Shown: positions 10,797 to 24,326 of the stretch, piece after piece
How the letters are laid out: every line of letters begins with the position of its first letter
Position numbering within the stretch: position 1 is the first letter of the stretch
Source: Bostrychus sinensis
Taxonomy: Eukaryota > Chordata > Actinopteri > Gobiiformes > Eleotridae
Assembly (NCBI GenBank): GCA_020698575.1
Contig: CM036244.1
Coordinates: forward strand, 6,130,645 to 6,194,644
Length of the DNA stretch: 64,000 bases
Direction of reading: 5' to 3'
Notes under the pieces: generated by a model
The model's database searches: none
Seen by the model: the letters and a program-made list of their open reading frames with translations, nothing else
What the model was told of the DNA's origin: nothing
Program-made: the position numbers and the translations under genes

Positions 10797-11184
10797 ACAC
10801 CATCCTCACACAGACACACACCAACCTCACACAGACACACACCAGCCTCACACAGACACACACCAGCCTCACACAGACACACACCAGCCTCACACAGACA
10901 CATACCAGCCTCACACAGACACACACCTGCCTCACACCGGCCTCACACAGACACACACCGGCCTCACACAGACACACACCAGCCTCACACAGACACACAC
11001 CAGCCTCACACAGACACACACCAGCCTCACACAGACACACACCAGCCTCACACAGACACACACCTGCCTCACACCGGCCTCACACAGACACACACCAGCC
11101 TCACACAGACACACACCAGCCTCACACAGACACACACCAGCCTCACACAGACACACACCAGCCTCACACAGACACACACCAGCA
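10797..11184. repeat. 21-bp minisatellite CACACAGACACACACCAGCCT
   Basis: There are about 18 copies of a 21-bp unit, interrupted twice by a shorter CTGCCTCACACCGG variant (near 10926 and 11063). Open frames across it on both strands are products of a period divisible by three and are not genes. Confidence 0.9.
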
Positions 11185-11386
11185 TTGACGCTCGTCTTTT
11201 TATTAAATGTTGCCAGTGCCTTTATGTTTTAAAAGTGAGTTTCAAACACATTTTTATCTCATTTATTAACACAACTTTTGTTTTGTGTGACGTCAGTGTT
11301 TGTGTAACAGACGTGGGTCTCCTGGAGCCAGAGTCAGGGAAACACCTGCAGGGTTTAGGACGACCCATTCCAAGGCGTCCCGTACT

Positions 11387-12094
11387 CTGTGAGTGTGTGT
11401 GAGTGTCTGTGAGTGTGTGTGTGTGTCTGTGAGTGTGAGTGAGTGTGTGAGTGTCTGTGAGTCTGTGAGTGTGAGTGAGTGTGTGAGTGTCTGTGAGTCT
11501 GTGAGTGTCTGTGAGTGAGTGTGTGAGTGTCTGTGAGTGTGAGTGTGTGTGTGAGTGTCTGTGAGTGAGTGTGTGAGTGTCTGTGAGTGAGTGTGTGAGT
11601 GTCTGTGAGTGTGTGTCTGTGAGTGTGTGTGTGTCTGTGAGTGTGAGTGAGTGTGTGAGTGTCTGTGAGTCTGTGAGTGTCTGTGAGTGAGTGTGTGAGT
11701 GTCTGTGAGTGAGTGTGTGAGTGTCTGTGAGTGTGTGAGTGTCTGTGAGTGAGTGTGTGAGTGTCTGTGAGTGTGAGTGAGTGTGTGAGTGTCTGTGAGT
11801 CTGTGAGTGTCTGTGAGTGAGTGTGTGAGAGTCTGTGAGTGTGAGTGTGTGTATGAGTGTCTGTGAGTGTCTGTGAGTGAGTGTGTGAGTGTCTGTGAGT
11901 GTGTGTGTGTGACTGTGTGTGAGTGTCTGTGTGTGTCTGTGAGTGTGTGAGTGTGTCTGTGAGTGTGTGAGTGTGTCTGTGAGTGAGTGTGTGAGTGTCT
12001 GTGAGTGTGTGTGTGTGACTGTGTGTGAGTGTCTGTGTGTGTCTGTGAGTGTGTGAGTGTGTCTGTGAGTGTGTGTGTGTGTGTCTGTGTGTCC
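11387..12094. repeat. GT-rich GTGAGTGTCTGTGAGT array
   Basis: This is about 700 bp of interleaved GTGAGT, GTCTGT and GTGT units with local higher-order copies (compare 11880-11960 with 11990-12060). The strand is almost free of C outside CTGT. The long minus-strand frame over it is low-complexity T/H/S only. Confidence 0.9.
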
Positions 12095-12314
12095 CTATGC
12101 AGTGATGTCATTAAACGTCCCCCACGTCCTGTGTCTGAGGTCACATGATATGGAGTGTTTATAAGCGGTGCATTCTGGGAGCGAGCCGTCAGACCGACCT
12201 GACCTCACACTGGGCCTACACTGAGCATCTACCCCAGGACTAATGGTACTGTGTCTGATTATCACATTTATCTTCATGTGTTCAGACAGAAACTGTGTTT
12301 AAGGCCGCATAGAC
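12095..12314. other. Short unique spacer
   Basis: Non-repetitive sequence separates the GT-rich array from the TTTAG array. No gene is visible. Confidence 0.4.
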
Positions 12315-15300
12315 CAGTGGTTCTCAAGCTGTGGTACAGGTCCCACTTGTGGTACACTAGATTGTTTTGTTCTGGTTTAGTTTAACAGAGAGCCAGTTTT
12401 AGTTCTGCTCTGGATGGGTCTTAAATTTGAAGTGTAGACCTGGTTCAGACCTGGTTTAGTCCTGGTTTAGACCTGGTTTAGTCTTGGTTTAGACCTGGTT
12501 TTGCACTGATCTTGCCTTGGTATAGACCTTGTTTTTAGTCTTTGTTTAGTTCTAATTTAGACCTGGTTTAGACCTTGTTTTGCACTGATCTTGCCTTGGT
12601 ATAGACCTTGTTTTTAGTCTTTGTTTAGTTCTAATTTAGTCCTGGTTTAGTCCTGGTTTTCTGCTCTGGATGGGTCTTATATTTGAAGTGTAGACCTGGT
12701 TCAGACCTGGTTTAGACCTGGTTTAGTCCTGGTTTAGACCTGGTTTAGTCTTGGTTTAGACCTGGTTTAGTCCTGGTTTAATCCTGGTTTAGTCCTGGTT
12801 TAGACCTGGTTTAGACCTGGTTTAGTCCTGGTTTTGCACTGATCTTGCCTTGGTATAGACCTTGTTTTTAGTCTTTGTTTAGTCCTGGTTTAGACCTGGT
12901 TTAGACCTGGTTTTGCACTGATCTTGCCTTGGTATAGACCTTGTTTTTAGTCTTTGTTTAGTTCTAATTTAGACCTGGTTTAGACCTGGTTTAGTCCTGG
13001 TTTAGACCTGGTTTAGTCCTGGTTTTGCACTGATCTTGCCTTGGTATAGACCTTGTTTTTAGTCTTTGTTTAGTTCTAATTTAGACCTGGTTTAGATCTG
13101 GTTTAGTCCTGGTTTAGACCTGGTTTAGTCCTGGTTTTGCACTGATCTTGCCTTGGTATAGACCTTGTTTTTAGTCTTTGTTTAGTTCTAATTTAGACCT
13201 GGTTTAGACCTGGTTTTGCACTGATCTTGCCTTGGTATAGACCTTGTTTTTAGTCTTTGTTTAGTTCTAATTTAGTCCTGGTTTAGTCCTGGTTTTCTGC
13301 TCTGGATGGGTCTTAAATTTGAAGTGTAGACCTGGTTTAGACCTGGTTTAGACCTGGTTTATTCCTGGTTTAGACCTGGTTTAGTCCTGGTTTAGACCTG
13401 GTTTAGTCCTGGTTTTGCACTGATCTTGCCTTGGTATAGACCTTGTTTTTAGTCTTTGTTTAGTTCTAATTTAGACCTGGTTTAGTCCTGGTTTAATCCT
13501 GGTTTAGACCTGATTTTGCACTGATCTTGCCTTGGTATAGACCTTGTTTTTAGTCTTTGTTTAGTTCTAATTTAGACCTGGTTTAGATCTGGTTTAGTCC
13601 TGGTTTAGACCTGGTTTAGTCCTGGTTTTGCACTGATCTTGCCTTGGTATAGACCTTGTTTTTAGTCTTTGTTTAGTTCTAATTTAGACCTGGTTTAGAC
13701 CTTGTTTTGCACTGATCTTGCCTTGGTATAGACCTTGTTTTTAGTCTTTGTTTAGTTCTAATTTAGTCCTGGTTTAGTCCTGGTTTTCTGCTCTGGATGG
13801 GTCTTATATTTGAAGTGTAGACCTGGTTCAGACCTGGTTTAGACCTGGTTTAGTCCTGGTTTAGACCTGGTTTAGTCTTGGTTTAGACCTGGTTTAGTCC
13901 TGGTTTAGTCCTGGTTTAATCCTGGTTTAGTCCTGGTTTAGACCTGGTTTAGACCTGGTTTAGTCCTGGTTTTGCACTGATCTTGCCTTGGTATAGACCT
14001 TGTTTTTAGTCTTTGTTTAGTCCTGGTTTAGACCTGGTTTAGACCTGGTTTTGCACTGATCTTGCCTTGGTATAGACCTTGTTTTTAGTCTTTGTTTAGT
14101 TCTATTAACTGTTAGACCTGGTTAGTCCTGGTTTAGACCTGGTTTAGTCCTGGTTTAGACCTGGTTTAGTCCTGGTTTTGCACTGATCTTGCCTTGGTAT
14201 AGACCTTGTTTTTAGTCTTTGTTTAGTTCTAATTTAGACCTGGTTTAGATCTGGTTTAGTCCTGGTTTAGACCTGGTTTAGTCCTGGTTTTGCACTGATC
14301 TTGCCTTGGTATAGACCTTGTTTTTAGTCTTTGTTTAGTTCTAATTTAGACCTGGTTTAGACCTGGTTTTGCACTGATCTTGCCTTGGTATAGACCTTGT
14401 TTTTAGTCTTTGTTTAGTTCTAATTTAGTCCTGGTTTAGTCCTGGTTTTCTGCTCTGGATGGGTCTTAAATTTGAAGTGTAGACCTGGTTTAGACCTGGT
14501 TTAGACCTGGTTTATTCCTGGTTTAGACCTGGTTTAGTCCTGGTTTAGACCTGGTTTAGTCCTGGTTTTGCACTGATCTTGCCTTGGTATAGACCTTGTT
14601 TTTAGTCTTTGTTTAGTTCTAATTTAGACCTGGTTTAGTCCTGGTTTAGACCTGGTTTAGTCCTGGTTTTGCACTGATCTTGCCTTGGTATAGACCTTGT
14701 TTTTAGTCTTTGTTTAGTTCTAATTTAGACCTGGTTTAGACCTGGTTTTGCACTGATCTTGCCTTGGTATAGACCTTGTTTTTAGTCTTTGTTTAGTTCT
14801 AATTTAGACCTGGTTTAGACCTGGTTTAGACCTGGTTTTGCACTGATCTTGCCTTGGTATAGACCTTGTTTTTAGTCTTTGTTTAGTTCTAATTTAGACC
14901 TGGTTTAGACCTGGTTTTGCACTGATCTTGCCTTGGTATAGACCTTGTTTTTAGTCTTTGTTTAGTTCTAATTTAGACCTGGTTTAGTCCTGGTTTAGTC
15001 CTGGTTTAATCCTGGTTTAGTACTGGTTTACTCCTGGTTTAGACCTGATTTAGTCTTGGTTTAATCCTGGTTGAGTCCTGGCTTCAGTCCTGGTTTAGAT
15101 CTGGTTTAGTCCTGGTTTAATCCTGGTTTAGACCTGGTTTAGACCTGGTTTAGTACAGGTTTAGACCTGGTTAAGTCCTGGTTTAGACCTGGTTTAGATC
15201 CTGGTTTAGTCCTGGTTTAGTCCTGGTTTAGACCTGGTTTAGACCTGGTTTAGTCCTAGTTTAGTCCTGGTTTAGTCCTGGTTTAGAGCTGGTTTAGTCC

Positions 15301-16211
15301 TGGTTTAGAGCTGGTTTAGTCCTGGTTTAGTCCTGGTTTAGTCCTGGTTTAGACCTGGTTTAGTCCTGGTTTAGACCTTGTTTAGTCCTGGTTTAGTACC
15401 TGGTTTAGACCTGGTTTAGTACCTGGTTTAGTCCTGGTTTAGTCCTGGTTTAGTCCTGGTTTAGACCTGGTTTAGACCTGGTTTAGTCCTGGTTTAGTCC
15501 TGGTTTAGTCCTGGTTTAGACCTGGTTTAGACCTGGTTTAGTCCTGGTTTAGTCCTGGTTTAGACCTGGTTTAGACCTGGTTTAGACCTGGTTTTGCACT
15601 GATCTTGCCTTGGTATAGACCTTGTTTTTAGTCTTTGTTTAGTTCTAATTTAGACCTGGTTTAGTCCTGGTTTAGTCCTGGTTTAATCCTGGTTTAGTAC
15701 TGGTTTACTCCTGGTTTAGACCTGATTTAGTCTTGGTTTAATCCTGGTTGAGTCCTGGCTTCAGTCCTGGTTTAGACCTGGTTTAGTCCTGGTTTAATCC
15801 TGGTTTAGACCTGGTTTAGACCTGGTTTAGTACAGGTTTAGACCTGGTTAAGTCCTGGTTTAGACCTGGTTTAGACCTGGTTTAGTCCTGGTTTAGTCCT
15901 GGTTTAGTCCTGGTTTAGACCTGGTTTAGACCTGGTTTAGTCCTGATTTAGTCCTGGTTTAGACCTGGTTTAGACCTGGTTTAGTCCTGGTTTAGTCCTG
16001 GTTTAGTCCTGGTTTAGACCTGGTTTAGACCTGGTTTAGTCCTGGTTTAGTCCTGGTTTAGTCCTGGTTTAGTCCCTGTTCTGCTGTCACTAAGTTAATC
16101 CCTGTTTTATCCTTTAGTTTAACCCTGGGTTTTTCCAGATTTAGGTCATTTAAGTTCATTAAAGACAGTTTTGTGCGTTGGTGCTCGGAGTGAGAGCTTT
16201 GAGAGTCACTG
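12315..16211 (+). repeat. 3.7-kb TTTAGNCCTGG satellite within hAT-like ends
   Basis: The block opens with CAGTGGTTCTCAAGCTGTGG (12315) and closes near 16211 with TTTGAGAGTCACTG, an imperfect reverse complement of that head. Between them run 11-bp units TTTAGTCCTGG and TTTAGACCTGG. A longer cassette containing TTTTGCACTGATCTTGCC and TTGGTATAGACCTTG recurs about 17 times at roughly 90-250 bp spacing. Larger segments are also copied: the stretch near 14960-15170 recurs near 15640-15860. A hAT MITE whose internal repeat expanded is the simplest reading. The right end is weak and I see no clear 8-bp duplication. Confidence 0.8.
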
Positions 16212-16915
16212 CTTTATGTAGCAGTGTGGCGTTCAGGGTCACGTCAGACCTCACGCACTTCTGAGTCACTTTGTCGGGCGAGCTCTCCTCCGTGTGGCCA
16301 GGTAGGAAGCGTGACGTTTACTAAAGCGTGACGTTTAGTAAATTGATAGACGTTTCCCTAAATAGTGCTGTTGGTGTTCAGTGCAGTTGTGTGGCTGCGG
16401 GGCGCGTCGCGTGTCGTGCCCTGGGTCGGTGCTGCCGTGCCGTGTGTGCTCCGGTCACGTGATGGGCAGGTCCGAGTCTCTAGCTGTCGGTAGCTTCACT
16501 CGATCTTTCCCGCTGTCGGTTACCGCTTTGTGAAGTGGTAGGGCATCTGAGTGTAACGTGTAGTGTAGGTTACTTTATTGTAATTATGCATCGCTGTTGT
16601 CAAGGTAACGCAGACGGACCTTTAGCCAAAGCGCGGGCGCACACTGCTGCCTTGTTTTTATTTTTCCTGTCTAAAATGAGCTTCAGCTTTTAATATTAAA
16701 GCAAAGATATCAACTGTTGGAACTATTTATGGACGACTGAATAAAATGAACCTCATGTAAATAAATGATAATGTAAAGTGATGGAACCTTGCCCTTGTCT
16801 TTCAGTAACGAACCTGTGCCTGATACAAGCTGCAGACTTGTATTGGTCCCTCACGCTCCGGGTGGCGCTGTTGAGTCATTTATTTTATTTAATCTTATCA
16901 AAAATTAGCTACTCA
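16212..16915. other. CpG-rich spacer between opposed satellites
   Basis: This is non-repetitive sequence where the motif orientation switches. The part from 16260 to 16640 is rich in CpG (GGGGCGCGTCGCGTGTCG near 16397) and holds two GTGACGTTTA copies (about 16311 and 16327) and an E-box GTCACGTGAT near 16454. The part from 16680 is AT-rich with several AATAAA-like words. No ORF of note is present. It could be a promoter-like island or a non-coding transcript, but the sequence alone does not show transcription. Confidence 0.4.
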
Positions 16916-16918
16916 GAA

Positions 16919-19900
16919 CCAGACCTAAACCAGGACTACAGACTGCACCAGACCTAAACCAGGACTACAGACTGCACCAGACCTAAACCAGGACTACAGA
17001 CTGCACCAGACCTAAACCAGGACTACAGACTGCACCAGACCTAAACCAGGACTACAGACTGCACCAGACCTAAACCAGGACTACAGACTGCACCAGACCT
17101 AAACCAGGACTACAGACTGCACCAGACCAGGCCTAAACCAGGACTACAGACTGCACCAGACCAGACCTAAACCAGGACTACAGACTGCACCAGACCAGAC
17201 CTAAACCAGGACTACAGACTGCACCAGACCTAAACCAGGACTACAGACTGCACCAGACCTAAACCAGGACTACAGACTCCACCAGACCAGGCCTAAACCT
17301 GGACTACAGACTGCACCAGACCTAAACCAGGACTACAGACTGCACCGGACCAGACCTAAACCAGGACTACAGACTGCACCAGACCTAAACCAGGACTACA
17401 GACTGCACCAGACCTAAACCAGGACTACAGACTGCACCGGACCAGACCTAAACCAGGACTACAGACTGCACCGGACCTAAACCAGGACTACAGACTGCAC
17501 CAGACCTAAACCAGGACTACAGACTGCACCGGACCAGACCTAAACCAGGACTACAGACTGCACCAGACCTAAACCAGGACTACAGACTGCACCGGACCAG
17601 ACCTAAACCAGGACTACAGACTGCACCAGACCTAAACCAGGACTACAGACTGCACCGGACCAGGCCTAAACCAGGACTACAGACTGCACCGGACCAGACC
17701 TAAACCAGGACTACAGACTGCACCGGACCAGGCCTAAACCGGGACTACAGACTGCACCGGACCAGACCTAAACCAGGACTACAGACTGCACCGGACCAGA
17801 CCTAAACCAGGACTACAGACTGAACCAGACCTAAACCAGGACTACAGACTGCACCAGACCTAAACCAGGACTACAGACTGCACCAGACCTAAACCAGGAC
17901 TACAGACTGCACCAGACCTAAACCAGGACTACAGACTGCACCAGACCTAAACCAGGACTACAGACTGCACCAGACCTAAACCAGGACTACAGACTGCACC
18001 AGACCAGGCCTAAACCAGGACTACAGACTGCACCAGACCAGACCTAAACCAGGACTACAGACTGCACCAGACCTAAACCAGGACTACAGACTGCACCAGA
18101 CCTAAACCAGGACTACAGACTCCACCAGACCAGGCCTAAACCTGGACTACAGACTGCACCAGACCTAAACCAGGACTACAGACTGCACCGGACCAGACCT
18201 AAACCAGGATTACAGACGGCACCAGACCAGACCTAAACCAGGACTACAGACTGCACCAGACCAGGCCTAAACCTGGACTACAGACTGCACCAGACCAGGC
18301 CTAAACCTGGACTACAGACTGCACCAGACCAGACCTAAACCAGGATTACAGACTGCACCAGACCAGGCCTAAACCAGGACTACAGACTGCACCGGACCAG
18401 ACCTAAACCAGGATTACAGACTGCACCAGACCAGGCCTAAACCTGGACTACAGACTGCACCAGACCTAAACCAGGACTACAGACTGCACCGGACCAGACC
18501 TAAACCAGGACTACAGACTGCACCAGACCTAAACCAGGACTACAGACTGCACCAGACCTAAACCAGGACTACAGACTGCACCGGACCAGACCTAAACCAG
18601 GATTACAGACTGCACCAGACCAGGCCTAAACCTGGACTACAGACTGCACCAGACCTAAACCAGGACTACAGACTGCACCGGACCAGACCTAAACCAGGAC
18701 TACAGACTGCACCAGACCTAAACCAGGACTACAGACTGCACCAGACCTAAACCAGGACTACAGACTGCACCAGACCAGACCTAAACCAGGACTACAGACT
18801 GCACCGGACCTAAACCAGGACTACAGACTGCACCAGACCTAAACCAGGACTACAGACTGCACCGGACCAGGCCTAAACCAGGACTACAGACTGCACCAGA
18901 CCTAAACCAGGACTACAGACTGCACCGGACCAGACCTAAACCAGGACTACAGACTGCACCAGACCTAAACCAGGACTACAGACTGCACCGGACCAGGCCT
19001 AAACCAGGACTACAGACTGCACCGGACCAGACCTAAACCAGGACTACAGACTGCACCGGACCAGGCCTAAACCGGGACTACAGACTGCACCGGACCAGAC
19101 CTAAACCAGGACTACAGACTGCACCGGACCAGACCTAAACCAGGACTACAGACTGAACCAGACCTAAACCAGGATTACAGACTGCACCAGACCTAAACCA
19201 GGACTACAGACTGCACCAGACCAGGCCTAAACCAGGACTACAGACTGCACCAGACCAGACCTAAACCAGGACTACAGACTGCACCAGACCAGGCCTAAAC
19301 CAGGACTACAGACTGCACCGGACCAAGCCTAAACCAGGACTACAGACTGCACCGGACAAGACCTAAACCAGGACTACAGACTGCACCAGACCAGGCCTAA
19401 ACCAGGACTACAGACTGCGCCGGACAAGACCTAAACCAGGACTACAGACTGCACCGGACAAGACCTAAACCAGGACTACAGACTGCACCAGACCAGACCT
19501 AAACCAGGACTACAGACTGCACCAGACCAGACCTAAACCAGGACTACAGACTGCACCAGACCTAAACCAGGACTACAGACTGCACCAGACCAGACCTAAA
19601 CCAGGACTACAGACTGCACCAGACCTAAACCAGGACTACAGACTCCACCAGACCAGGCCTAAACCTGGACTACAGACTGCACCAGACCTAAACCAGGACT
19701 ACAGACTGCACCGGACCAGACCTAAACCAGGACTACAGACTGCACCAGACCTAAACCAGGACTACAGACTGCACCAGACCTAAACCAGGACTACAGACTG
19801 CACCGGACCAGACCTAAACCAGGACTACAGACTGCACCGGACCTAAACCAGGACTACAGACTGCACCAGACCTAAACCAGGACTACAGACTGCACCGGAC

Positions 19901-22135
19901 CAGACCTAAACCAGGACTACAGACTGCACCAGACCTAAACCAGGACTACAGACTGCACCGGACCAGACCTAAACCAGGACTACAGACTGCACCAGACCTA
20001 AACCAGGACTACAGACTGCACCGGACCAGGCCTAAACCAGGACTACAGACTGCACCGGACCAGACCTAAACCAGGACTACAGACTGCACCGGACCAGGCC
20101 TAAACCGGGACTACAGACTGCACCGGACCAGACCTAAACCAGGACTACAGACTGCACCGGACCAGACCTAAACCAGGACTACAGACTGAACCAGACCTAA
20201 ACCAGGACTACAGACTGCACCAGACCTAAACCAGGACTACAGACTGCACCAGACCTAAACCAGGACTACAGACTGCACCAGACCTAAACCAGGACTACAG
20301 ACTGCACCAGACCTAAACCAGGACTACAGACTGCACCAGACCTAAACCAGGACTACAGACTGCACCAGACCAGGCCTAAACCAGGACTACAGACTGCACC
20401 AGACCAGACCTAAACCAGGACTACAGACTGCACCAGACCTAAACCAGGACTACAGACTGCACCAGACCTAAACCAGGACTACAGACTCCACCAGACCAGG
20501 CCTAAACCTGGACTACAGACTGCACCAGACCTAAACCAGGACTACAGACTGCACCGGACCAGACCTAAACCAGGATTACAGACTGCACCAGACCAGACCT
20601 AAACCAGGACTACAGACTGCACCAGACCAGGCCTAAACCTGGACTACAGACTGCACCAGACCAGGCCTAAACCTGGACTACAGACTGCACCAGACCAGAC
20701 CTAAACCAGGACTACAGACTGAACCAGACCTAAACCAGGACTACAGACTGCACCAGACCAGGCCTAAACCTGGACTACAGACTGCACCAGACCAGGCCTA
20801 AACCAGGACTACAGACTGCACCGGACCAGACCTAAACCAGGATTACAGACTGCACCAGACCAGGCCTAAACCTGGACTACAGACTGCACCAGACCTAAAC
20901 CAGGACTACAGACTGCACCGGACCAGACCTAAACCAGGACTACAGACTGCACCAGACCTAAACCAGGACTACAGACTGCACCAGACCTAAACCAGGACTA
21001 CAGACTGCACCGGACCAGACCTAAACCAGGATTACAGACTGCACCAGACCAGGCCTAAACCTGGACTACAGACTGCACCAGACCTAAACCAGGACTACAG
21101 ACTGCACCGGACCAGACCTAAACCAGGACTACAGACTGCACCAGACCTAAACCAGGACTACAGACTGCACCAGACCTAAACCAGGACTACAGACTGCACC
21201 AGACCAGACCTAAACCAGGACTACAGACTGCACCGGACCTAAACCAGGACTACAGACTGCACCAGACCTAAACCAGGACTACAGACTGCACCGGACCAGG
21301 CCTAAACCAGGACTACAGACTGCACCAGACCTAAACCAGGACTACAGACTGCACCGGACCAGACCTAAACCAGGACTACAGACTGCACCAGACCTAAACC
21401 AGGACTACAGACTGCACCGGACCAGGCCTAAACCAGGACTACAGACTGCACCGGACCAGACCTAAACCAGGACTACAGACTGCACCGGACCAGGCCTAAA
21501 CCGGGACTACAGACTGCACCGGACCAGACCTAAACCAGGACTACAGACTGCACCGGACCAGACCTAAACCAGGACTACAGACTGAACCAGACCTAAACCA
21601 GGATTACAGACTGCACCAGACCTAAACCAGGACTACAGACTGCACCAGACCAGGCCTAAACCAGGACTACAGACTGCACCAGACCAGACCTAAACCAGGA
21701 CTACAGACTGCACCAGACCAGGCCTAAACCAGGACTACAGACTGCACCGGACCAAGCCTAAACCAGGACTACAGACTGCACCGGACAAGACCTAAACCAG
21801 GACTACAGACTGCACCAGACCAGGCCTAAACCAGGACTACAGACTGCGCCGGACAAGACCTAAACCAGGACTACAGACTGCACCGGACAAGACCTAAACC
21901 AGGACTACAGACTGCACCAGACCAGACCTAAACCAGGACTACAGACTGCACCAGACCAGACCTAAACCAGGACTACAGACTGCACCAGACCAGACCTAAA
22001 CCAGGACTACAGACTGCACCAGACCTAACCCAGGACTACAGACTGCACCACACCAGGCCTAAACCAGGACTACAGACTGCACCGGACCAGACCTAAACCA
22101 GGACTACAGACCGCACCGGACCAGACCTAAACCAG
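16919..22135. repeat. 5.2-kb satellite of 29/34-bp units
   Basis: The basic unit is CAGACCTAAACCAGGACTACAGACTGCAC without spacing (29 bp, given here in two parts: CAGACCTAAACCAGG then ACTACAGACTGCAC). A 34-bp form adds CAGAC or CAGGC. Variants include CCGGACC, CCTGGACTA, GGATTAC and GACAAG. The AAACCAGG core is the complement of the CCTGGTTT core of the 12315-16211 block, so the two arrays point towards each other. Rare variants recur at a fixed offset of about 2.4 kb, so the array contains a large internal duplication. Confidence 0.92.
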
Positions 22136-22748
22136 AGCAGAACAGTATTTTAGTTTTCAGGTTAAATGACCCAGGCCATTGTACTTTGTTTTGTGTAGCA
22201 AGGGTATTTACTTTAAAGTTTTGGCCTGGCCACTGATGTGTTAACCATGGTTTTGAGAAACATTTGCAGCAACAGTTTTTTAACAAATGTTCAGTAACTG
22301 CTAGCTTGAGGAAGTAAGATATTTTGCTGAAATGCCACTAAACTATGTGAAATGCATTGCGTAGTCTATATTATCTATTCTTAAAACCTTATAAAAGTCA
22401 CCCCTTTGCCATATGTTATAATTCCATTATGTTATTTGGGTAAAATCACATGATCTGTTCAACTGAGGAGGTAGAAATGTTTACCAGAGGTGGGCAGCCT
22501 CCTAAAGAGCTGATTTATGCAACAACAAAAAAAAAAACTAGGCCTTATTTTAAGAGGGTGATGATTTGAAAAAAATGTAATCTGCAATCAGACTGAAATT
22601 ATTATTTTCTGTTTCATTAGGGGTCTGATATTATTATAAAACTGCTCAACTTCAGTGCGCAAGAGTCCTCTGAACTGTTCTTAAATTTGTTCTTCCAGAA
22701 AAACATTATTCAGTTTAGAAAAAAATTGGTGAATGCCAAAAATCCTCC
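22136..22748. other. No gene seen
   Basis: AT-rich unique sequence between the satellite and the MITE. No coding, RNA or transposon signal was recognised. Confidence 0.45.
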
Positions 22749-22751
22749 TAA

Positions 22752-23835
22752 TGGTACGTTCACACCAGACGTGAATCAGGCGTCAGGTGCGAGTGATTAC
22801 CAGGTTAAGTCTATGGAAAGCTGCGTTCAGGCGCGAACAAGCGTCCTGCGGCGCGAATGACGCGAATGGCGCAATGCAAATCAAGTGAATCGCGCGGCGC
22901 GAATGGCGCAAATTGAGCGTTTGGCGCACGAGTCCCGCGAATAGGTGGAGACGCGAATCCGCGGATGAAGCAAACAACACAGATTCGCATCCAACGCTCT
23001 GGTCGCGGAAGTTGAAAAATTTGAACATCTGCGAACATTCGCGGCGCGTTAACCAATCAGGGACGTGCTCTAGCAGTGACGTGGTTACGTACGACGTAAC
23101 AGGAGGAGATCCCTGCCTCGGAGATCCAGCAAAACAATCATCGAGGCTGAGAGTGAACCCGGAGATAAAAGCTGCAGCCTACAGCAGCTTCTACTTTTAT
23201 GAAGACAGGAAACAAAAACAGCCCTGATAGAAAACACTATAACAATAAAATAAATAAAATAAATATGGCTGTTTAGCTCTGTGTGACTGTGGTTATAGCT
23301 GTTATCTGTGATACAAGGTTCGCTCTGATAATCGTGACATCAAGAACACACAAATAAATACAATTAAATATAAAGGGGGTTAACTTTACCAAAATAACCT
23401 ATTGAGATGTGCTCGTTATATTAGCAGTTATTGCACTTAGCTCCAGAACAACAGAAAATACAGAGCCTGGGACTACACCAGACCCCAAAACCACACAGAG
23501 AGAGCTAATGGACAAGAAATAACCCCAGGTTCTCAGCTCTGTCTCTGGGGTTAATGCTGCTGTACAGCAGCAGTGTCCTGGGGAGAGGTCCTGCAGCCTC
23601 ACGGGACACAGGTGAGCAAACTGAGACAGGCTCAGGTGGGAGGAGCTCTAGCAGCCATGCCCCTCATTTGACGTGAATGAAGCGAACAATTCGCCTCATT
23701 CACACGAGTGAATTCGCTCTAGTGGCGCGAATTTCACATGCGAATGACGCGAGTGAATTCAAAATGGTCACGCGTCCAACAAGACCCGAATGACGCGAAT
23801 TTGACGCCAGATTTGCGTCCGGTGTGAACGTATCA
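22752..23835. mobile_element. MITE with TGNTACGTTCACACC ends and TAA duplication
   Basis: The left end TGGTACGTTCACACCAGACG matches the reverse complement of the right end, TGATACGTTCACACCGGACG. TAA flanks both ends (22749-22751 and 23836-23838). The terminal 100 bp on each side are crowded with GCGAATGACGCGAAT-type CpG-rich repeats. No transposase is present. The 3-bp TWA duplication suggests the PIF/Harbinger group, which is inferred. It is related to 27737-28517 and 52029-53462. Confidence 0.75.
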
Positions 23836-23838
23836 TAA

Positions 23839-24326
23839 GAAAGGCTTAAGTACAAATTTGCTCTTAGAAGGCAGAAACCCTCGAACCCAGAGGTGGACAC
23901 GTCATCTATTCACTTTTTACTTTGACAAGAACAGCTGCGCATATGACAAGTCCTGAAACGTACTGGGCCAGGGCCACACATGTGATACAATACTGGTGAC
24001 TGGACTCGAACTCCCTCAGTTCATTTGGACTTAAATTGATTTGGACTGGACTAGACCAACGCATCATGGCAGACAGGTCCTCCCAGAGCCAGGGTCTGCC
24101 CAGGTTTCTGCCTGTTACACAGACGCCTGTTAGAAGACTTTTTTTTTTCTTCTTTTTTTTCCCACTCTCCCCAGGAGCCTTATTTTGACACAGAATTGAG
24201 GCATATCTGAGAAACAGACAGGTGTGGAAACAGAAGCAGCAGTTACTGACTGTATCTGTGTTCTGCAGGTGATCTGAGGTCCTGGTCTGATCCTGGTCTG
24301 GTCCTGGTCTGGTCCTGGTCTCTCTG
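23839..24326. other. Upstream region of the intact odorant receptor
   Basis: No gene is seen. Close to the start codon lies a short CTGGTCTGGTC repeat (24272-24321), which ends five bases before the ATG. No TATA box or receptor-type promoter motif was recognised, and a 5' non-coding exon may exist upstream. Confidence 0.4.

Noticed and set aside
10756..12144. Long frames over the CA/GT arrays
   Set aside because: Pure Thr/His/Ser/Val/Cys repeats on both strands; simple sequence.
16919..22135. CRISPR-like look of regular 29/34-bp repeats
   Set aside because: There are no unique spacers; the repeats are contiguous, and the setting is a vertebrate genome. It is a satellite array.
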